DNA of 64,000 nucleotides. It comes from Humulus lupulus (lineage: Eukaryota > Streptophyta > Magnoliopsida > Rosales > Cannabaceae). Both the position numbers and the translations under genes were made by a program. The notes under the pieces were generated by a model. It saw only the letters and a program-made list of their open reading frames with translations. It was not told the DNA's origin and ran no database searches. This document shows, one piece after another, positions 29,350 to 41,435 of this stretch. The stretch spans positions 233,383,360 through 233,447,359 of the forward strand of contig NC_084793.1 in assembly GCF_963169125.1 (NCBI RefSeq), written 5' to 3'. The first letter of the stretch is position 1. Each line of letters begins with the position of its first letter.

Positions 29350-30689
29350 TATGATAGGCTACTCCCTTTCTTCATTTACAGTCGATGATACTAACGGGGT
29401 GCATAATCCTGAAGCTTGTCCCATGAAGCATAGTTTCTGGCCGTCAAGAGTCTCGAACATCACCTTCTTGCATTTACAGTCGATGGTTGCGCCATGCCGT
29501 GCTAGCCAATCCATGCCTAGTATTACGTCGAAGTCCTTGATCACTAGTTCTATCAGGTCTTCTTCTAGTTCTATGTCCTCAATCTTGATTGGTACGCCTC
29601 GTACTATCCGTGATGATAGAACTACTTTGCTCGAAGGCAACTCGATTACAAACCTAGTTCTAAATCTTTCACAAGGTTTGTCTAGTTTTTCTATCATTCC
29701 TAACGAGGATATACGAGTATATTGCTCCCAAATCAAGCGATACTAGAACATATACTATCGAGGATAGGAATCTGACCTGTAACTGCTTGTTACTAGCATG
29801 GGTTCCTCCCTGGGTCAAGGCAAATACTTTGGTCTGGAACCATCGTTTAATCCCTCTTATCCTCACTAACATTCATCTGAATCCTTTTTACTTCTATTGT
29901 CGTTTCTAGAACATTGGCATAGGTAGTATTTCCCGGGTTGGCTAGCTTAACCCCTAATTCAATTTTTGGTCTAAGTCCTCTAACGAACTTGGTCACCCTC
30001 ATAAAGTCAGCTGGAACAAACTCTGGTGCAAACTTGGCTAATCTGTCGAACTGATGAGCATATTCTTCTACTATTAGCGATGACTGCCGAGGTGTAATAC
30101 TTCTTGTGGAACAGCTCCACAAATCTTGTCCATATCATGGTGGCGACATCGTTAGTCTGCTGAACTAAGTCCCACCATATTCTGGCATCTATCATGATTA
30201 GACGCAGGATATGCGGTCTGCATTACTGAGATTCATGTGCGTCAGAATCGGCTCCACGTTCCTTAGCCACTCTTCTGCCTCAAAGGGGTCTATAGTCCCT
30301 TCGAAGTTTGGAGCGTGCTGTTTCCAGAACCTTTCATACACTGACTCCATATTCGGTATTGGATGTGGCGCGTAGTTCATCACTGGCCATCCCCCATATG
30401 GACCAACTTGTTGGGGTGATGGGGCCATTTCCTGTGGCTGTGGTTGCGGCTGCGGCGGAGGCTGAGGCTGAGTTTGAGCCTGTTGGCGTTGTTGCTGCAA
30501 AAATTCCTCGACTTGTTGTTGCAGTCTGGTGATCTCCGTAGTGTTGTCAGCTTGCGGTGCCGGCGCGTTGCGGCTAGTAGTAGCACGCACTCCTCTTCTG
30601 CGAACTGGAGGGGCTTCACTGGTTGCTAGAACAGTGTTGGAGGCGTTTCCGTTGGTGTGTGCAGATCTTCGGAGCGACATCTTCACCAA
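29350..30689 (-). pseudogene. gag and protease of chromovirus C
   Basis: Minus strand from 30689: a basic N-terminus (MSLRRSAHTNG), a Gln/Pro-rich stretch with PQPQPQPQ, then the gag core (FWKQHAPNFEGTIDPFEAEE, WLRNVEPIL; after frameshifts EYAHQFDRLAKFAPEFV and MRVTKFVRGLRPKI). Much of the zinc knuckle region is unreadable. The protease end is recognised by IKDFDVILGMDWLARHGATI. RT is absent: at about 29340-29390 the sequence passes into E2 RNase H. Confidence 0.84.
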
Positions 30690-31558
30690 AATTTCTAACA
30701 GTCGAGAACATGTTAGAACTTACCCTAATAGGCTCTAAGGCAAAACTTATTGTAAAACAAACATATCTCGGACCTATTTATTATGACTTCTTATCAAAAA
30801 TTATATAAGTTTTATTATTATTATTATAGTGGGTTTCTATACTTAGAAAAACAAGCCATCTTTATTTTCTAAGTCTGTTTCTAATCATCCTATATGACTT
30901 AATTCTTAGGCTCGAAACTTATCTTTGTTCCAAAGTTAACCATATTGAGGGAGGGCTGGGATCAGTAAAATCGTTCCCACTACTATGGCCCCCTAACTCT
31001 CAATAAGGATACTTGGTGCATTGATTTGTATCCACCCTCACCGAACTTAGTCATTATTCATTTTATTTAGTATTTATTATGATTGCGAAAATAGAATCAA
31101 ACTCATACATGATAATAAAATAGCATGTTATTCATTTGGAAAAAAAAAATTTCACTTATTACAATCACGAAATAAAGAAATAAATAACTTGAAGGAAACT
31201 CTTTTAAAAGCCTAATTACTAGGACATATTGTTCTGCAGCTCTCATCATGATTTTCTTAGTAATCTGAAGATGGTCTATCTCCTTGTGGAACAAAATCAA
31301 TCTCCGAGTGATTTTCTCTAGTGTGCCTATGGTGTTTCTTGGTTCCCTTATTCTCTTTAAAGCCTTAATGGCTCGGATATCCTCATTGCTTAATGCTCCA
31401 TTCATACTTAACTGAAAACATAAATACTAAAACTGTTAGCTATACACATAAGTAAAATAACTTATAACTTAAATACTTACTTGGCGGTCAGATTCAGAGC
31501 TTTGAGCATGTGTATCGAGGAGAACTTCATGCGAAGGAACTGTTTCTCTGATACCAAC
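30690..31558 (-). other. Leader and Met-tRNA primer site of chromovirus C
   Basis: No clear gene. The plus strand CTCTGATACCA (31546-31556) is TGGTATCAGAG on the minus strand, the standard initiator-Met primer site beside the LTR at 31559. The 100-codon minus frame at 31103-31405 (MNGALSNEDIRAIKALKRI) has no family I recognise. It may be leader coding sequence or chance. Confidence 0.75.
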
Positions 31559-32068
31559 TGTAATGACCCAACTAATCTAGACTTTTGGACCATTAACAAA
31601 AACTATACATACTAATCTTTAATAAAACTTACAAGTGAAAATACCATAACTTCATTAAGAAACTTGTATAAATAAGAGTTAAACTTACATAAAATTTAGG
31701 TTAGGATATGGGATCCCAATGTTTTAAAAACAAAACAAAACATAATTTAAAATAAAAAGGGATTACATAACAAGTGCGGAAAAATACATGTAAAACCATA
31801 AAAAAACAAGACTACATCCTTGAATCGTAACGCTCGGCTCTTGAATCCATTCGACCTCAATACACATTCTCCAAGCTTCCAAGAACCTTACCCGCCACTA
31901 AGACTATTTTCCTGCACATATAAACAAAAAGGAATGAGCCTAATGCCCAGCAAGGAAAATCTAACACATAGTTCATATACATAAATTTCATAAGAAACAT
32001 AAAAACATAACATAACATAACACTTATATCATACACATACTATAATGGCCATTATTACTTGGGGTCCC

Positions 32069-34825
32069 TGTAATGCCCCAAATTTCCTAATAAGGTTTAG
32101 GACCTTAATTAGGAGGCCGGGAGGGCCATAATTGATTTATTATGTTATTTAATGATTATATGCATGTTTACGTGAATTATATTATTATATGATGGTGAAT
32201 GCATGCATATGGGTTCATATTTTCATTATAAGGGTATTTTGGTAATTTGGCTGCTGTGGGCGTAAATGTGTATTTTGGGTGCATGATTGTGATTAATTAA
32301 TATAGCCACATTATAAGGTGGATTGGTTCGAGCTATTCAACATGAGACGATCATGAGATGTAAGTGTTCGGTCTAGTCATAACGGGCTTAAGTTCGGGGC
32401 TCGGGGTGAGTCTCGGGGTGAATTTAATGGTTAGAGCATTACCGGGAATTAAAGGGTAATGGGATATGATTTATTGGTATTTGGGAATATTGAGAATAGC
32501 GGGAATTGGAGAGCGTTAATTATAATTAACGAGATAGGCGGGAAAGGACGATTTTACCCTCGGAAGCTTTTAAAGGGGTTTATTTGGCTTACGGGCATTA
32601 TGGTCTTTTGACCTTAAGGATTTATATCAGCCTAAGGGAGTTTTAGAAGGCTGTGGAAACATAATAAAATAGAGAGCCCCATCCTCATCTCTCCCATTTC
32701 TTCCCGTACAAGTTTTCCTTCACTCTTTTCTTTGAATTTTGAGAGCCCACGTTGAGGAAGCAAGCTAGGGAGTCTAAGCTTGGAAATTCTGGACCTAGCT
32801 TAGCCATTGGGAAGGACTCAAATTGTGTATGAGGTGACTTCTAGCCATGGAATTCAGGTTGTGCTCTGTTTTTCTTTTGGTTTTTAGCTTATGGTTTTTG
32901 ATGTAGAAAGTGGGAATCAAGGGGAGCTTTTGTGTGTGTTTGGTTGGATTACGATGGGGGTAAGTTGTAGATGATGTTTGGTTGTTGAATTGGGTGTTAA
33001 GTTGTGATTTGAGACAGGTTTGAGGGGCTGGTTCTAAGGGAAAATGCAGGGGAAATTCTGGTGTGCGTGCTGAGTTTTCTGGGCTAGGCGCCGCGGCGCA
33101 GCTGTGGTGCGCCGCGGCCCTTGGCGTCTGGAAGGGAGGTCCTCTCTGTTTGAGGGTCCACCGCAGCGCAGCAGGGGAGGGCCGCGGCCCTTAAGGCTAT
33201 TTTGACCAAAAACATGTTTTTAGCTTGGGGATTCAAGCCATAGGCCTCGGGGTTGAACCTAGTACCCGGTTAAGTGGGGATTGATGTTCCGGAGGCTAGA
33301 TATTGATTTGGGAACTTATGTTGATCATTTTTATTGATGATACCTTATATTTGGTTAAGACTAGGTGACTGCTAAAGGACTAAAAGTTGATCGTTCTCAA
33401 AGGTCGTTCTTTTAATCGTTCTAGCTCGACTTTGAGGTAAGAAAACTGCACCCTGTGTATATGTGACATGCATGGCTATTATGATGCATGCTGGTTGATT
33501 ATTGAGTATGACATGCATGGCTATTATGATGCATGTTGGTTGATTATTGAGTATGACATGCATGGCTATTCATGATGCATGTTGGTTGATTATTGAATAT
33601 AACATGCATGGCGGTTATTGGTGCATGTTGGTTTGCTGAGTATTATGCATGTGATGCATGAGAAACATGTGATTAGGACATGCTTTGTATACTGAGTATG
33701 ATATCATTCGGATCTTGAGCCTCTGTGTTGTGCATGGTCCTAATTGTACTAGTATCTGTTAAGTAAGCATGCTGAATGCCTTGTTTATAGATATTGGACA
33801 TGTGATATATGTTTGGTGGCATGGCTTACTTGTGTATGGCGCTGGCTTATTAGTCAGAATCGGCAATGGTGCTAGGTCCGTCTGTGAAGCTGTGACTTAT
33901 TAGTTAAGTTCATCACGGGCTAAGCACTGGTCATGTTTCACCGACCCAAGAGTCAGAAGTGGCAGTGCGTTGAGAACGCCGGGCCAAATGAAGATTAGAT
34001 CTAATCGAGGTTGGCATTGGATGACCCATATAGGGTATCAGTACTGGACCGACCGAAAGGTCAATGAGAACTATAAGCGCTTACCTGGTCTAAGACCAGA
34101 TGATTTCAGCCAAGGTATATGACCCCGGTGACTGTTTGTCACATGGCTGGGGGACGCTATCCATAGTTACGACTCTAGAGTCGGGAGGATGGTTATGTTG
34201 GTGACTATCACCATGCACCTATCCTGATCAAACTTATGAAGGAACCACTTATCAATTGAGCCCTGGTGACCCTATCGTCACATGGCTAGAGGGAGCTGTA
34301 CCCTTTTCTGTGACTTTTGGCTATTGTCACCTACCTGTTTTGGACCGTTGGTCCTGGATGGCTGTTACAATTACTGTTGATATTATATCATGTTATCTGT
34401 TGATATTATATCATGTTATATTGTGTTTTCTTGCTGGGCTTCGGCTCACGGGTGCTACGTGGTGCAGGTAAAGGCAAGAGGAAGCTGGACCATCCTTGAG
34501 TTGGAGAGCTTAGGTGATGATGTGTACATATGGAGCTGCTCGTCCGCCACGGCCGAGGTTTAAAGGGGAACTAGGGTTGAACCCTGTTTTGCCGCTTAGA
34601 ACGGCCTGTTGTAAATATTTTCTGTAATAGACTCTGAAACTATATTTTCGGGATCCCAATGTATATATTAAACATTCTAGTGAAACGTTACATCTTAACC
34701 AAAATGTTTAATCCCTAAACTGCTAATCATACTTAGTTACACATTTTTGGCCAAATGACTCGATTAGCGAGTTTAGCACTGTTTACAAGGCACATCATAA
34801 CGGTCCCTGGAGTTGGGGCGTTACA
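32069..34825 (+). mobile_element. Solo LTR, TGTAATGCCCC family, second copy
   Basis: It starts TGTAATGCCCC and ends GGGGCGTTACA, flanked by GTCCC (32064-32068 and 34826-34830). The left LTR of C at 23019 supplies the empty site. It shares the opening GGGAGGGCCATAATTG, the GTTTTCTTGCTGGGC stretch and the termini with 18734-20938, but the centre is expanded. A plus-strand TTTATATCAG near 32625 followed by a CT-rich leader suggests the plus orientation. Confidence 0.88.
33464..33646. repeat. 46-bp tandem repeat with CATGCATG
   Basis: Three to four units (from about 33464, 33510, 33555 and 33601) open with ACATGCATGGCTATT and contain GATGCATG and TTGATTATTGA. They lie in the solo LTR. CATGCATG is the RY word bound by plant B3-domain regulators; a role here is speculative. 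Confidence 0.88.
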
Positions 34826-35723
34826 GTCCCATAGACTAAACAAGTCATATGCCCATTAGATTAGTGGGGTCCTACTAGCTAATCAGGTCATATGCCCATA
34901 ATCTATTTGGGGTCCTACTAGCTAAGCAAGTCATATGCCCATAATCTATTTGGGGCTTGTTAGTCATGTGGGTCATATGCCCAAGCCTACAAACATACAT
35001 CTCATAACATATTTCATAACATAAAAACCATAAGATAACATATAAAACATATAACATATGAATTCTATCCTATTTTCCTTACCAAAATACCAGGATATAA
35101 GGACAGAGTTGGGACTTTGGAACACTCCTAAGAACCATTTGAAAAAGAGTGAGTATAGTGAAGAAGAGAAATGAAAGGAATGGAAGGACTAAACCATTGA
35201 GAAAATACTTACCAAAAACTTATGTGCAAGTTCTTAGATTTCCTAACCAAAATAAAGATTAAGGTTAGAAGGCTGAGTAAAAGACTATGAGAACTTAAAA
35301 TAAAATAATACCAAAGAAACAAGGTGTGGAAATACCTTGAAGACTTGTAAGACCAATCTAAACCTCGAACCGAAATACTATAAAACCTCACTTCCCCAAG
35401 TGTTTGATAAGCTTATGATGATCAAGCTTATGATTCCCAACCCAAGTGTTTACACTCTCACACTCACCTAGCAACTTGCAGCCTCTGAACTTAGAGTAAA
35501 AGATGAATAATGGCTGGGTACTAGGTCTTATTTATAGAGTTTAGGAATGAAAGGATCTTAATTTAACTTGAATAAAAATAATGGCTTTTTAAGTGAAAAT
35601 AATTTGAATTATCGTTCAGCAGAGGCTGAAGACTCATTCAGAAAGGTGCTGGACTTATCAAGAGGTTGAAGGTTTGAATGGGAAACGATTTTGAAAACAT
35701 TCAAAATATGTTGAAGGAGGCGA

Positions 35724-35749
35724 TTTTGAAAACCCTTTTTGTAGTAGTG
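35724..35749. mobile_element. Orphan CACTA-type terminus
   Basis: Read on the minus strand from 35749 it is CACTACTACAAAAAGGGTTTT, sharing the first 14 bases with the TIR at 1884. It directly adjoins the truncated LTR of C. I found no partner terminus in the window. It is either the right end of a CACTA that once held C, or a chance or transferred end. Confidence 0.5.
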
Positions 35750-36170
35750 ATTTAATAATTGATTTATAATTTGAATTTTGAATATTGAATTTTAAAATTT
35801 AATTAATTCTTTTATAAATCACTTAGATGGATATACTTTTCATACAATATAACACAAGAACTTTCACACAGAAAAATATATCGTATTATTTTTATCTATC
35901 CCTGAAAACTGTCTCAGACCTAATATTCCTAGATCTCATGTGTTGAGAATATCTTGTGAATCAGACATTTTTTGATACCATTACTCTATGTTCCCACAAA
36001 CGTCTTGAGGTGTAGAGATACATCTTGGAAGATCTTGATCTGAGTATTTTGAAGAACTACTTTGGAATGGATGTTTGATGAAAATACGAAAAGATAGGGA
36101 GGATTCTTGATTAATATTTTGCATGTTAATGAATCCAATTATTTAAAGTTTGTATAAATATTTTTTTTTT
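35750..36170 (+). repeat. Fragment resembling a copia LTR, plus orientation
   Basis: TCTCATGTGTTGAGAAT near 35936 matches the minus-strand reading of the LTRs of copia A and B, and the downstream text loosely follows the same LTR part. The similarity is short and the edges uncertain. No gene seen. Confidence 0.35.
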
Positions 36171-36179
36171 TAAATCTCT

Positions 36180-38367
36180 GGGCCCAATACCCCGTGCTTT
36201 CCGCTGCTCACATCGTAAACCAGTTACCAACACCCATTGCCTTAGCAACCTCATGCTTGGCCTTCTCAGCATCCTATTTGGATCTCTCCTCGACCTCAGA
36301 CAACCTCTTTTTAAGCATGTCGACTTCTTCAAGTTTCTTATTGAGGTCATTGAACTCGACCTGTAGCTGGTCTAGACATTGGCTCACCTCAATGACTTAT
36401 CTCTTGGTGATTCGCTCATTTTCCTGGGATGCCTCCAGAGCAGCTCTGAACTCGTCCCTTTGAGTTTGGATCCAGGCGATGCTACGTATTTGGGATAAAC
36501 AAGGCTACAAAAAAACATAATAGTTTTAGTTCATGAAAAGGAGGGAAACAAAAAAATGTGCAGGAAAAAATGGGATAACTTGCGGTCAGAGTCATTCCCA
36601 AGGCCGATTCTAGGACATTCTCCGGGGAAGGCACCTCTATATCTCTCAGGTCCTTGATGTTCATTTGATTGGCATGACACACCAGGTGATTTTTCATCTC
36701 ATGGAGGGACCTGCAAAGTGCCTCAGGGATCCTTCCGACCTCAAGCGGCATAACTGGAAGTTGCATAGATGGGGCCTCACCTTGTATAACTTGAGGTATC
36801 AAAACAGGGTCACGAGGAGGAGGCGAAGGGGCTTCATTAATGGTAACTGTTGTTACTCGAGTTGGTGGCTACTTTGGTTGGTGCTACTTTTGGGTGGAGT
36901 TGGCACCTTTATCTTTTGTAGGGGATCCAGTGGCAGCTCTGGCTTCGGAGGTGGTTTTCTATAATATTCTCTACTTTTTGATGATAGGTCCAGCTCTGAC
37001 CCTAGCAGGCTTGAAAGCACTCTTTAGGTCCTTGCTTTTATCTGCAAAAGAAAGAGCAAAAGAGTCAAATCCAAGAAATGATTAGTCAAGATAACACAAA
37101 GTAAAGAACAACAGAACAAGAACCCTACCCTCCGAAATAGAGGAGGAAACTACTATGATCGGCTTCGGGTTATGGACCGGGCTGGGTAAAACCTCTAACT
37201 CTTGGATTATCGAAGGAGGGGGAGATTATAGTATTATTACATTGTGGGATCTATGGGGTTTAGGTTCTTCATCTAGACTAGAATCGTGCTCGGCTTGCCT
37301 AATACCTGGAGTAAATGTACCATGACAAGAGATTTGAACCGTACTGTTAAAAAATAGCGGACCTACAATGCAATGTATTATCTACCACTATAGTACATCT
37401 AGGGTAACTATAATCATGGCGTACAACTAGTTCATCAACAAATTGAAGGAGGGTCACGTTCAGGTCCAGATCAACAGGATGTCGGCTCACAAGCTGCCTC
37501 AGATTGAATTGAACTAGCCTAAAACTGGCAGCAGCTCGATTTATTTCTCTATATGGATTACCTTGGCCAGAGGTGTCGGTTGCTGCCCCTGATTCAACAC
37601 AGCCTTAACTAGAATATTTTCTATCTTCATGAACTCTTCTTTTATGCACCAATTGTGCAACCTCCTCTTCCTCCTCAACCTCCTCAGCGACTGGAAGGAG
37701 CTCTTGGAGAGGAGGGAGCTCGGGGAGAGGACCACAGGCTCTGATGGCCAGCGTCTGATCCTCCCGGATCAGCTTGCAAGCCACCATTGTGGCATCATTC
37801 ATCACCATCTGAAACTATTTCTCCTTGGCAGAAGCACTGGCCAGAGTGTGATATTGACCTTCGAGGGTCTCTGACCGCCCCGTTCTCTTTTATATAGTTG
37901 CATATGTTAACAACTCGATCATAATAAGTTTTAACTTGGTTAAGATAAAAAATTCAAGTACAAAGTTAAAAAATCTGAGAAACTTATGAAGAAATTTGAA
38001 GTATCAATAAGTGAAGTTCTTGAACCCGTTTAACATAAAGAATTGGTCCTTGTAGTCATTCAAGATGGCTGGGGAGGTCGATGATGCTGGTAGATTTCGG
38101 AAATCAGGTGAGGTAGTAGAAACTGTCACCATGGGTTTTAGTGTTTGGGTTGGCTTTTAGACAAAAGAAATACATAATGTCCTCTGGAGTGGGGACCTCC
38201 CACTCGTTCTCAAGGAATAAATATTTTAACCACGCAAGGAGGCGATATGAATTCAGGGGGAACTAGAATTGATCGAACATGACGTAGTTAAGAAAATCGA
38301 CAAAGTACTAGTCCAACGGGAGGAAGGCACCTGCTTTCAAATGCTCATCACTCCAGGCCTTGAGGTC
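36180..38367 (-). pseudogene. Decayed copy (G) of the Tat antisense gene
   Basis: Minus-strand blocks align in order with the antisense gene of E. Exon 1: WEVPTPEDIMYFFCLKANP-like text near 38180-38210. Exon 2: ATMVACKLIREDQTLAIRA, then an acidic EEVEEEEEVAQL stretch (37605-37808). Exon 3: DIEVPSPENVLESALGMTLT. Exon 4: a degraded coiled coil. Intron sites persist: donor GAGG|GTAGGG at 37129/37128, acceptor TTTTGCAG at 37042, donor GACC|GCAAGT at 36584/36583 (GC in place of GT) and acceptor TTTTTTTGTAG at 36505. The intron 1 acceptor has changed to ATGCAA and its donor is unclear. Many frameshifts. It is cut at 38367 by copia B. Confidence 0.78.
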
Positions 38368-40224
38368 TGTTGGGAATACCTTTTACAGGATCATAAATAT
38401 TTTCATGTATGTTTCATATATTAAACAAATTAACATATAAAACAACCTAGAAACACATTTCTAATTAATTTCATTAAGTAAATCTAATAATAGAGTTTAA
38501 GAATCTTACTTTTATGCAACAGATATTGAGACTCCTTCATTCACTCTCTCTAACCCTTGTTCCTTTCTGTCGCAGAGTAATGACAAGAGAGTGAACTGGA
38601 TCTTCCAACTACACAGTCTTCCACAATTTTCTTTGAGCACCTAGACTAGAGTGGGCAATTCTCAACACATGAGATGAGAAAATTATAGAGAAGAAGAGAA
38701 AGGATATGAGCAGCTACAATAAGTCTCTTGAGTCTTTGTCTTTGTCCTTTCACTTCACTTTACCACACACCCAAAAAACTTAGAATTAAGTATCTATTCA
38801 TAGAAACACATTAGGGTAAATTCAATTTAATTAAATAATTAAAATAATAGCTTAAAAATACCCTATATGGCTGAATACTATAGTATTTTGTCAAGCCTTG
38901 GGATTTTACCCTTTTTAAATTCAAAACATAAAAGTCTTTAAATTCAAATACTATTATTTTCTATAATTATATAATAAAACAAAACTCTAATTAATTAAAT
39001 AAATATAATATATATAAACTAATTTCGTGTATTACGAAATCTTTAAAGTTTTATTAAAACTTTATATATATAATTATAAATATATTTAAACATTAATTAA
39101 TTAATTAAATCATTTATTCAAATAAACTAATAATAATTTGAACTTTGATTTAATACTATTTATCAAATTGACACTAATTTGTCATAATTAATAAATTTGC
39201 CAAAATTTCTCTGTTCTTCTCTCGATTCCACATCTTAGTAAAATTGTCCAAAATTCAAAAACCCAATTAATAATTAAATGAATTAATCAAGACTATCTAG
39301 ATGATTTAATCAAAGGCATTCTGGGGACCATGGACCCATGAATTCAAGCTCCAATAAGTTACCAACAAATTATTATCGAATAATTTCGCTACCTTATTAT
39401 TCCTTGTGATTCCACTAAAGACTTGGAATTGCACTCTTGAACGCATAGTACACTTTACTGTTTTATCCCTCATTGTATTTTATCCTTAAATACCACTAAT
39501 TTCTTGTAAATAATATTTCTGTGAACTTTAATTATAGAAATGAGTACTTAATCATTTAAGTCGTTGAACCAAACTATAAGGTGATCATCATTTCACTGCT
39601 TGCTAGAAGCTATAGGTGTTCATATCTATGATTAACACTCCCACTTAATAATACTACCAAGTCCCCAAGATGTAAGTATGGCTAGTCCATAGGGTAAGTT
39701 GGTAACGAACAAATCAAAGGACTTGAATAATACAATTAGTTAGAATACTAACCACTCAGAATTGAGATTGAATTGACCTATGGTCAACTTTATGATATGA
39801 CTATATTAGATAATAACGGTACATTTACTTATATATCTAGAATCAATATTGGTCTAGTCTGATGTAACAAATACATCTGTTCTTATCTACTTTGCTAATG
39901 TTTTGGAAAGAACATAACACTACAATGTGTAAGTAGATCATATCGTAGATTGGCAAGTAAGTGTAAATCTTGTGCACTGACTAATCTTAGGACTAACTTA
40001 TTTTTGAACATATAATCATATTTATATTCAATGTGATTACGTCACTACAAATATGATTAACTATATGCTCTGGATTTAATAGAAGTTTATATTAAACAAA
40101 TAATCATTAAAATAAAACATGTGAGCAAAGTGATTGACCAAGTTAAAAATGATTTCTATTCTTTTATTGATAATAAAATGAGATTACAAAAAAAAGTTAG
40201 GTTTTAATTAGGGCATAAAACTCA
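38368..40224 (-). repeat. 3' LTR of copia B
   Basis: Plus-strand limits are TGTTGGGAATACC and CATAAAACTCA. The polypurine complement CTCCCACTTG adjoins. The first ~480 bp match 54558-55034. AT-rich with no gene. Confidence 0.9.
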
Positions 40225-40252
40225 AACAAACTCCCACTTGTACTAATTGAAA

Positions 40253-41435
40253 CTAACTCCTTAATTCTACTAATCTCATTTCCTTAATATGCTTATCAAA
40301 TGTAGCTTCTGGTAGTGTCTTTGTAAATAGATTCTCAAGATTGTCTTCAGATGCAATCTTCATAACCTTCACATTTCCCCTTGCCACAGATTCTTGAATT
40401 ATGTTATACTTCCTTTCTATATGCTTACTCCTCTTGTGACTTCGAGGTTCTTTCGAGTTTGTTATCGCTCATGTGTTTATCACAAAATAACACATGCAGT
40501 TTATCCATTTATGGAATAACTGCTATCCAATGTTCGTGTCCTAGGTTTCATTGATACCTGCTCACTACTCCCTGTGCATAGTAGATATCTGGTCTAGTAC
40601 ACAACATATCATACATCAGGCTTCCAACTACAGATGCGTAAGGAAATTATTTTCTCATTGCATCTTCCTCTTCAGGAGTCTGGGGAAACTGCTTCTTTGA
40701 AAGATGAATTCCATGGCGGGACGGTGGATGTCCTTTCTTGGAATTTGACGTTGAGAAATGTTCAAGCACTTTATCAATGTAAGCTGCTTGAGATAGAGAT
40801 AAGAGTTTGTTCTTTCTATCCCTAATGATCTGGATACCTAGAACATAACTCGCTTCACCCAAATCCTTCATTTGGAATTGAGTGCTCAACCAATTCTTCG
40901 CATCTGATAATTTCTTAACATTGTTTCCAATGAGTAAGATATCATCTACATAAAGAACCAACAATACCACTATTTGATTTGCCCTTAGTTAGTACACACA
41001 AGGCTCATCAATAATTTTTTCAAACCCATAGGTTTTGATTATCTCATCAAACCTAAGATTCCAGGAACGAGAAGCTTGCTTAAGTCCATAAATGGACCTA
41101 TTCAACTTGCAAACTTTTCCTTCTTGTTCATCTACTTTAAATCCTTCTGGCTGATCTATACAAATGACTTCGTCCAGCTTCCCATTAAGAAAATATGTCT
41201 TGACGTCCATTTTCCAAATCTCATAGTCGAGAGCGGCTGCTATGGATTGGAGGATGCAAATGAACTTGAGCATGGCTACCGGACTAAAAGTTTCCTCATA
41301 GTCCATGCCTTCTCTTTGGGTATAACCCTTTATCACTAATCGAGCTTTATAAGTTTTGATCTTTCCATCAACACCTCGTTTCTTCTTGTAGATCAAGTTG
41401 CACCCAATGGCCTTAAAGTCACTAGGTGCTTCCAC
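40253..41435 (-). pseudogene. RT and residual RNase H of copia B
   Basis: Minus strand: RT N-part with YKARLVIKGYTQREGMDYEE, MDVKTYFLNGKLDEVICIDQ and IYGLKQASRSWNLRF, then LYVDDILLIGNNVKKL and MKDLGEASYVLGIQIIRDRK. RNase H is reduced: compared with A, about 288 bp are missing at about 40527, and only the N-terminal join and the C-terminal LFTKTLPEATFDKHI tail remain, to TAG at 40253-40255. The deletion ends share TAAC in A. Confidence 0.87.

Larger units (their letters stand above)
25523..29350 (-). mobile_element. Tat-lineage gypsy element E2, minus strand, 5' half deleted
   Basis: A 1.8-kb LTR (25523-27347) is followed on the minus strand by integrase and plant-type RNase H sequence (27610-29340). 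It is inserted in the chromovirus C integrase after CATTC (25518-25522). The matching duplication is lost because gag, protease, RT and the 5' LTR of E2 were deleted with the RT of C. Unlike E and D, no antisense gene lies between its integrase and LTR; the gap is only about 260 bp. Confidence 0.82.
22517..35723 (-). mobile_element. Chromovirus C (Ty3/gypsy, Tekay/Del-like), minus strand
   Basis: Two LTRs with the shared start TGTAATGACCCAACTA (plus strand), a primer site complementary to initiator Met-tRNA beside the right LTR, gag, protease, integrase and a C-terminal chromodomain define a chromovirus read leftward. RT and RNase H are gone: Tat element E2 occupies 25523 to about 29350 between integrase and protease. 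The right LTR carries a solo LTR (32069-34825) and is truncated at about 35723. Non-functional. Confidence 0.88.
31559..35723 (-). repeat. 5' LTR of chromovirus C, interrupted and truncated
   Basis: Near-identical to 22517-23908 after removal of the solo LTR at 32069-34825 (duplication GTCCC). It stops at AAGGAGGCGAT (about 35723), whereas the left LTR runs ~540 bp further. The solo LTR landed in the first of the 43-bp tandem units. Confidence 0.88.

Noticed and set aside
31103..31405. 100-codon minus frame in the leader of chromovirus C as a host gene
   Set aside because: It sits between primer site and gag of C and has no homologue I know; kept only as part of the leader description.
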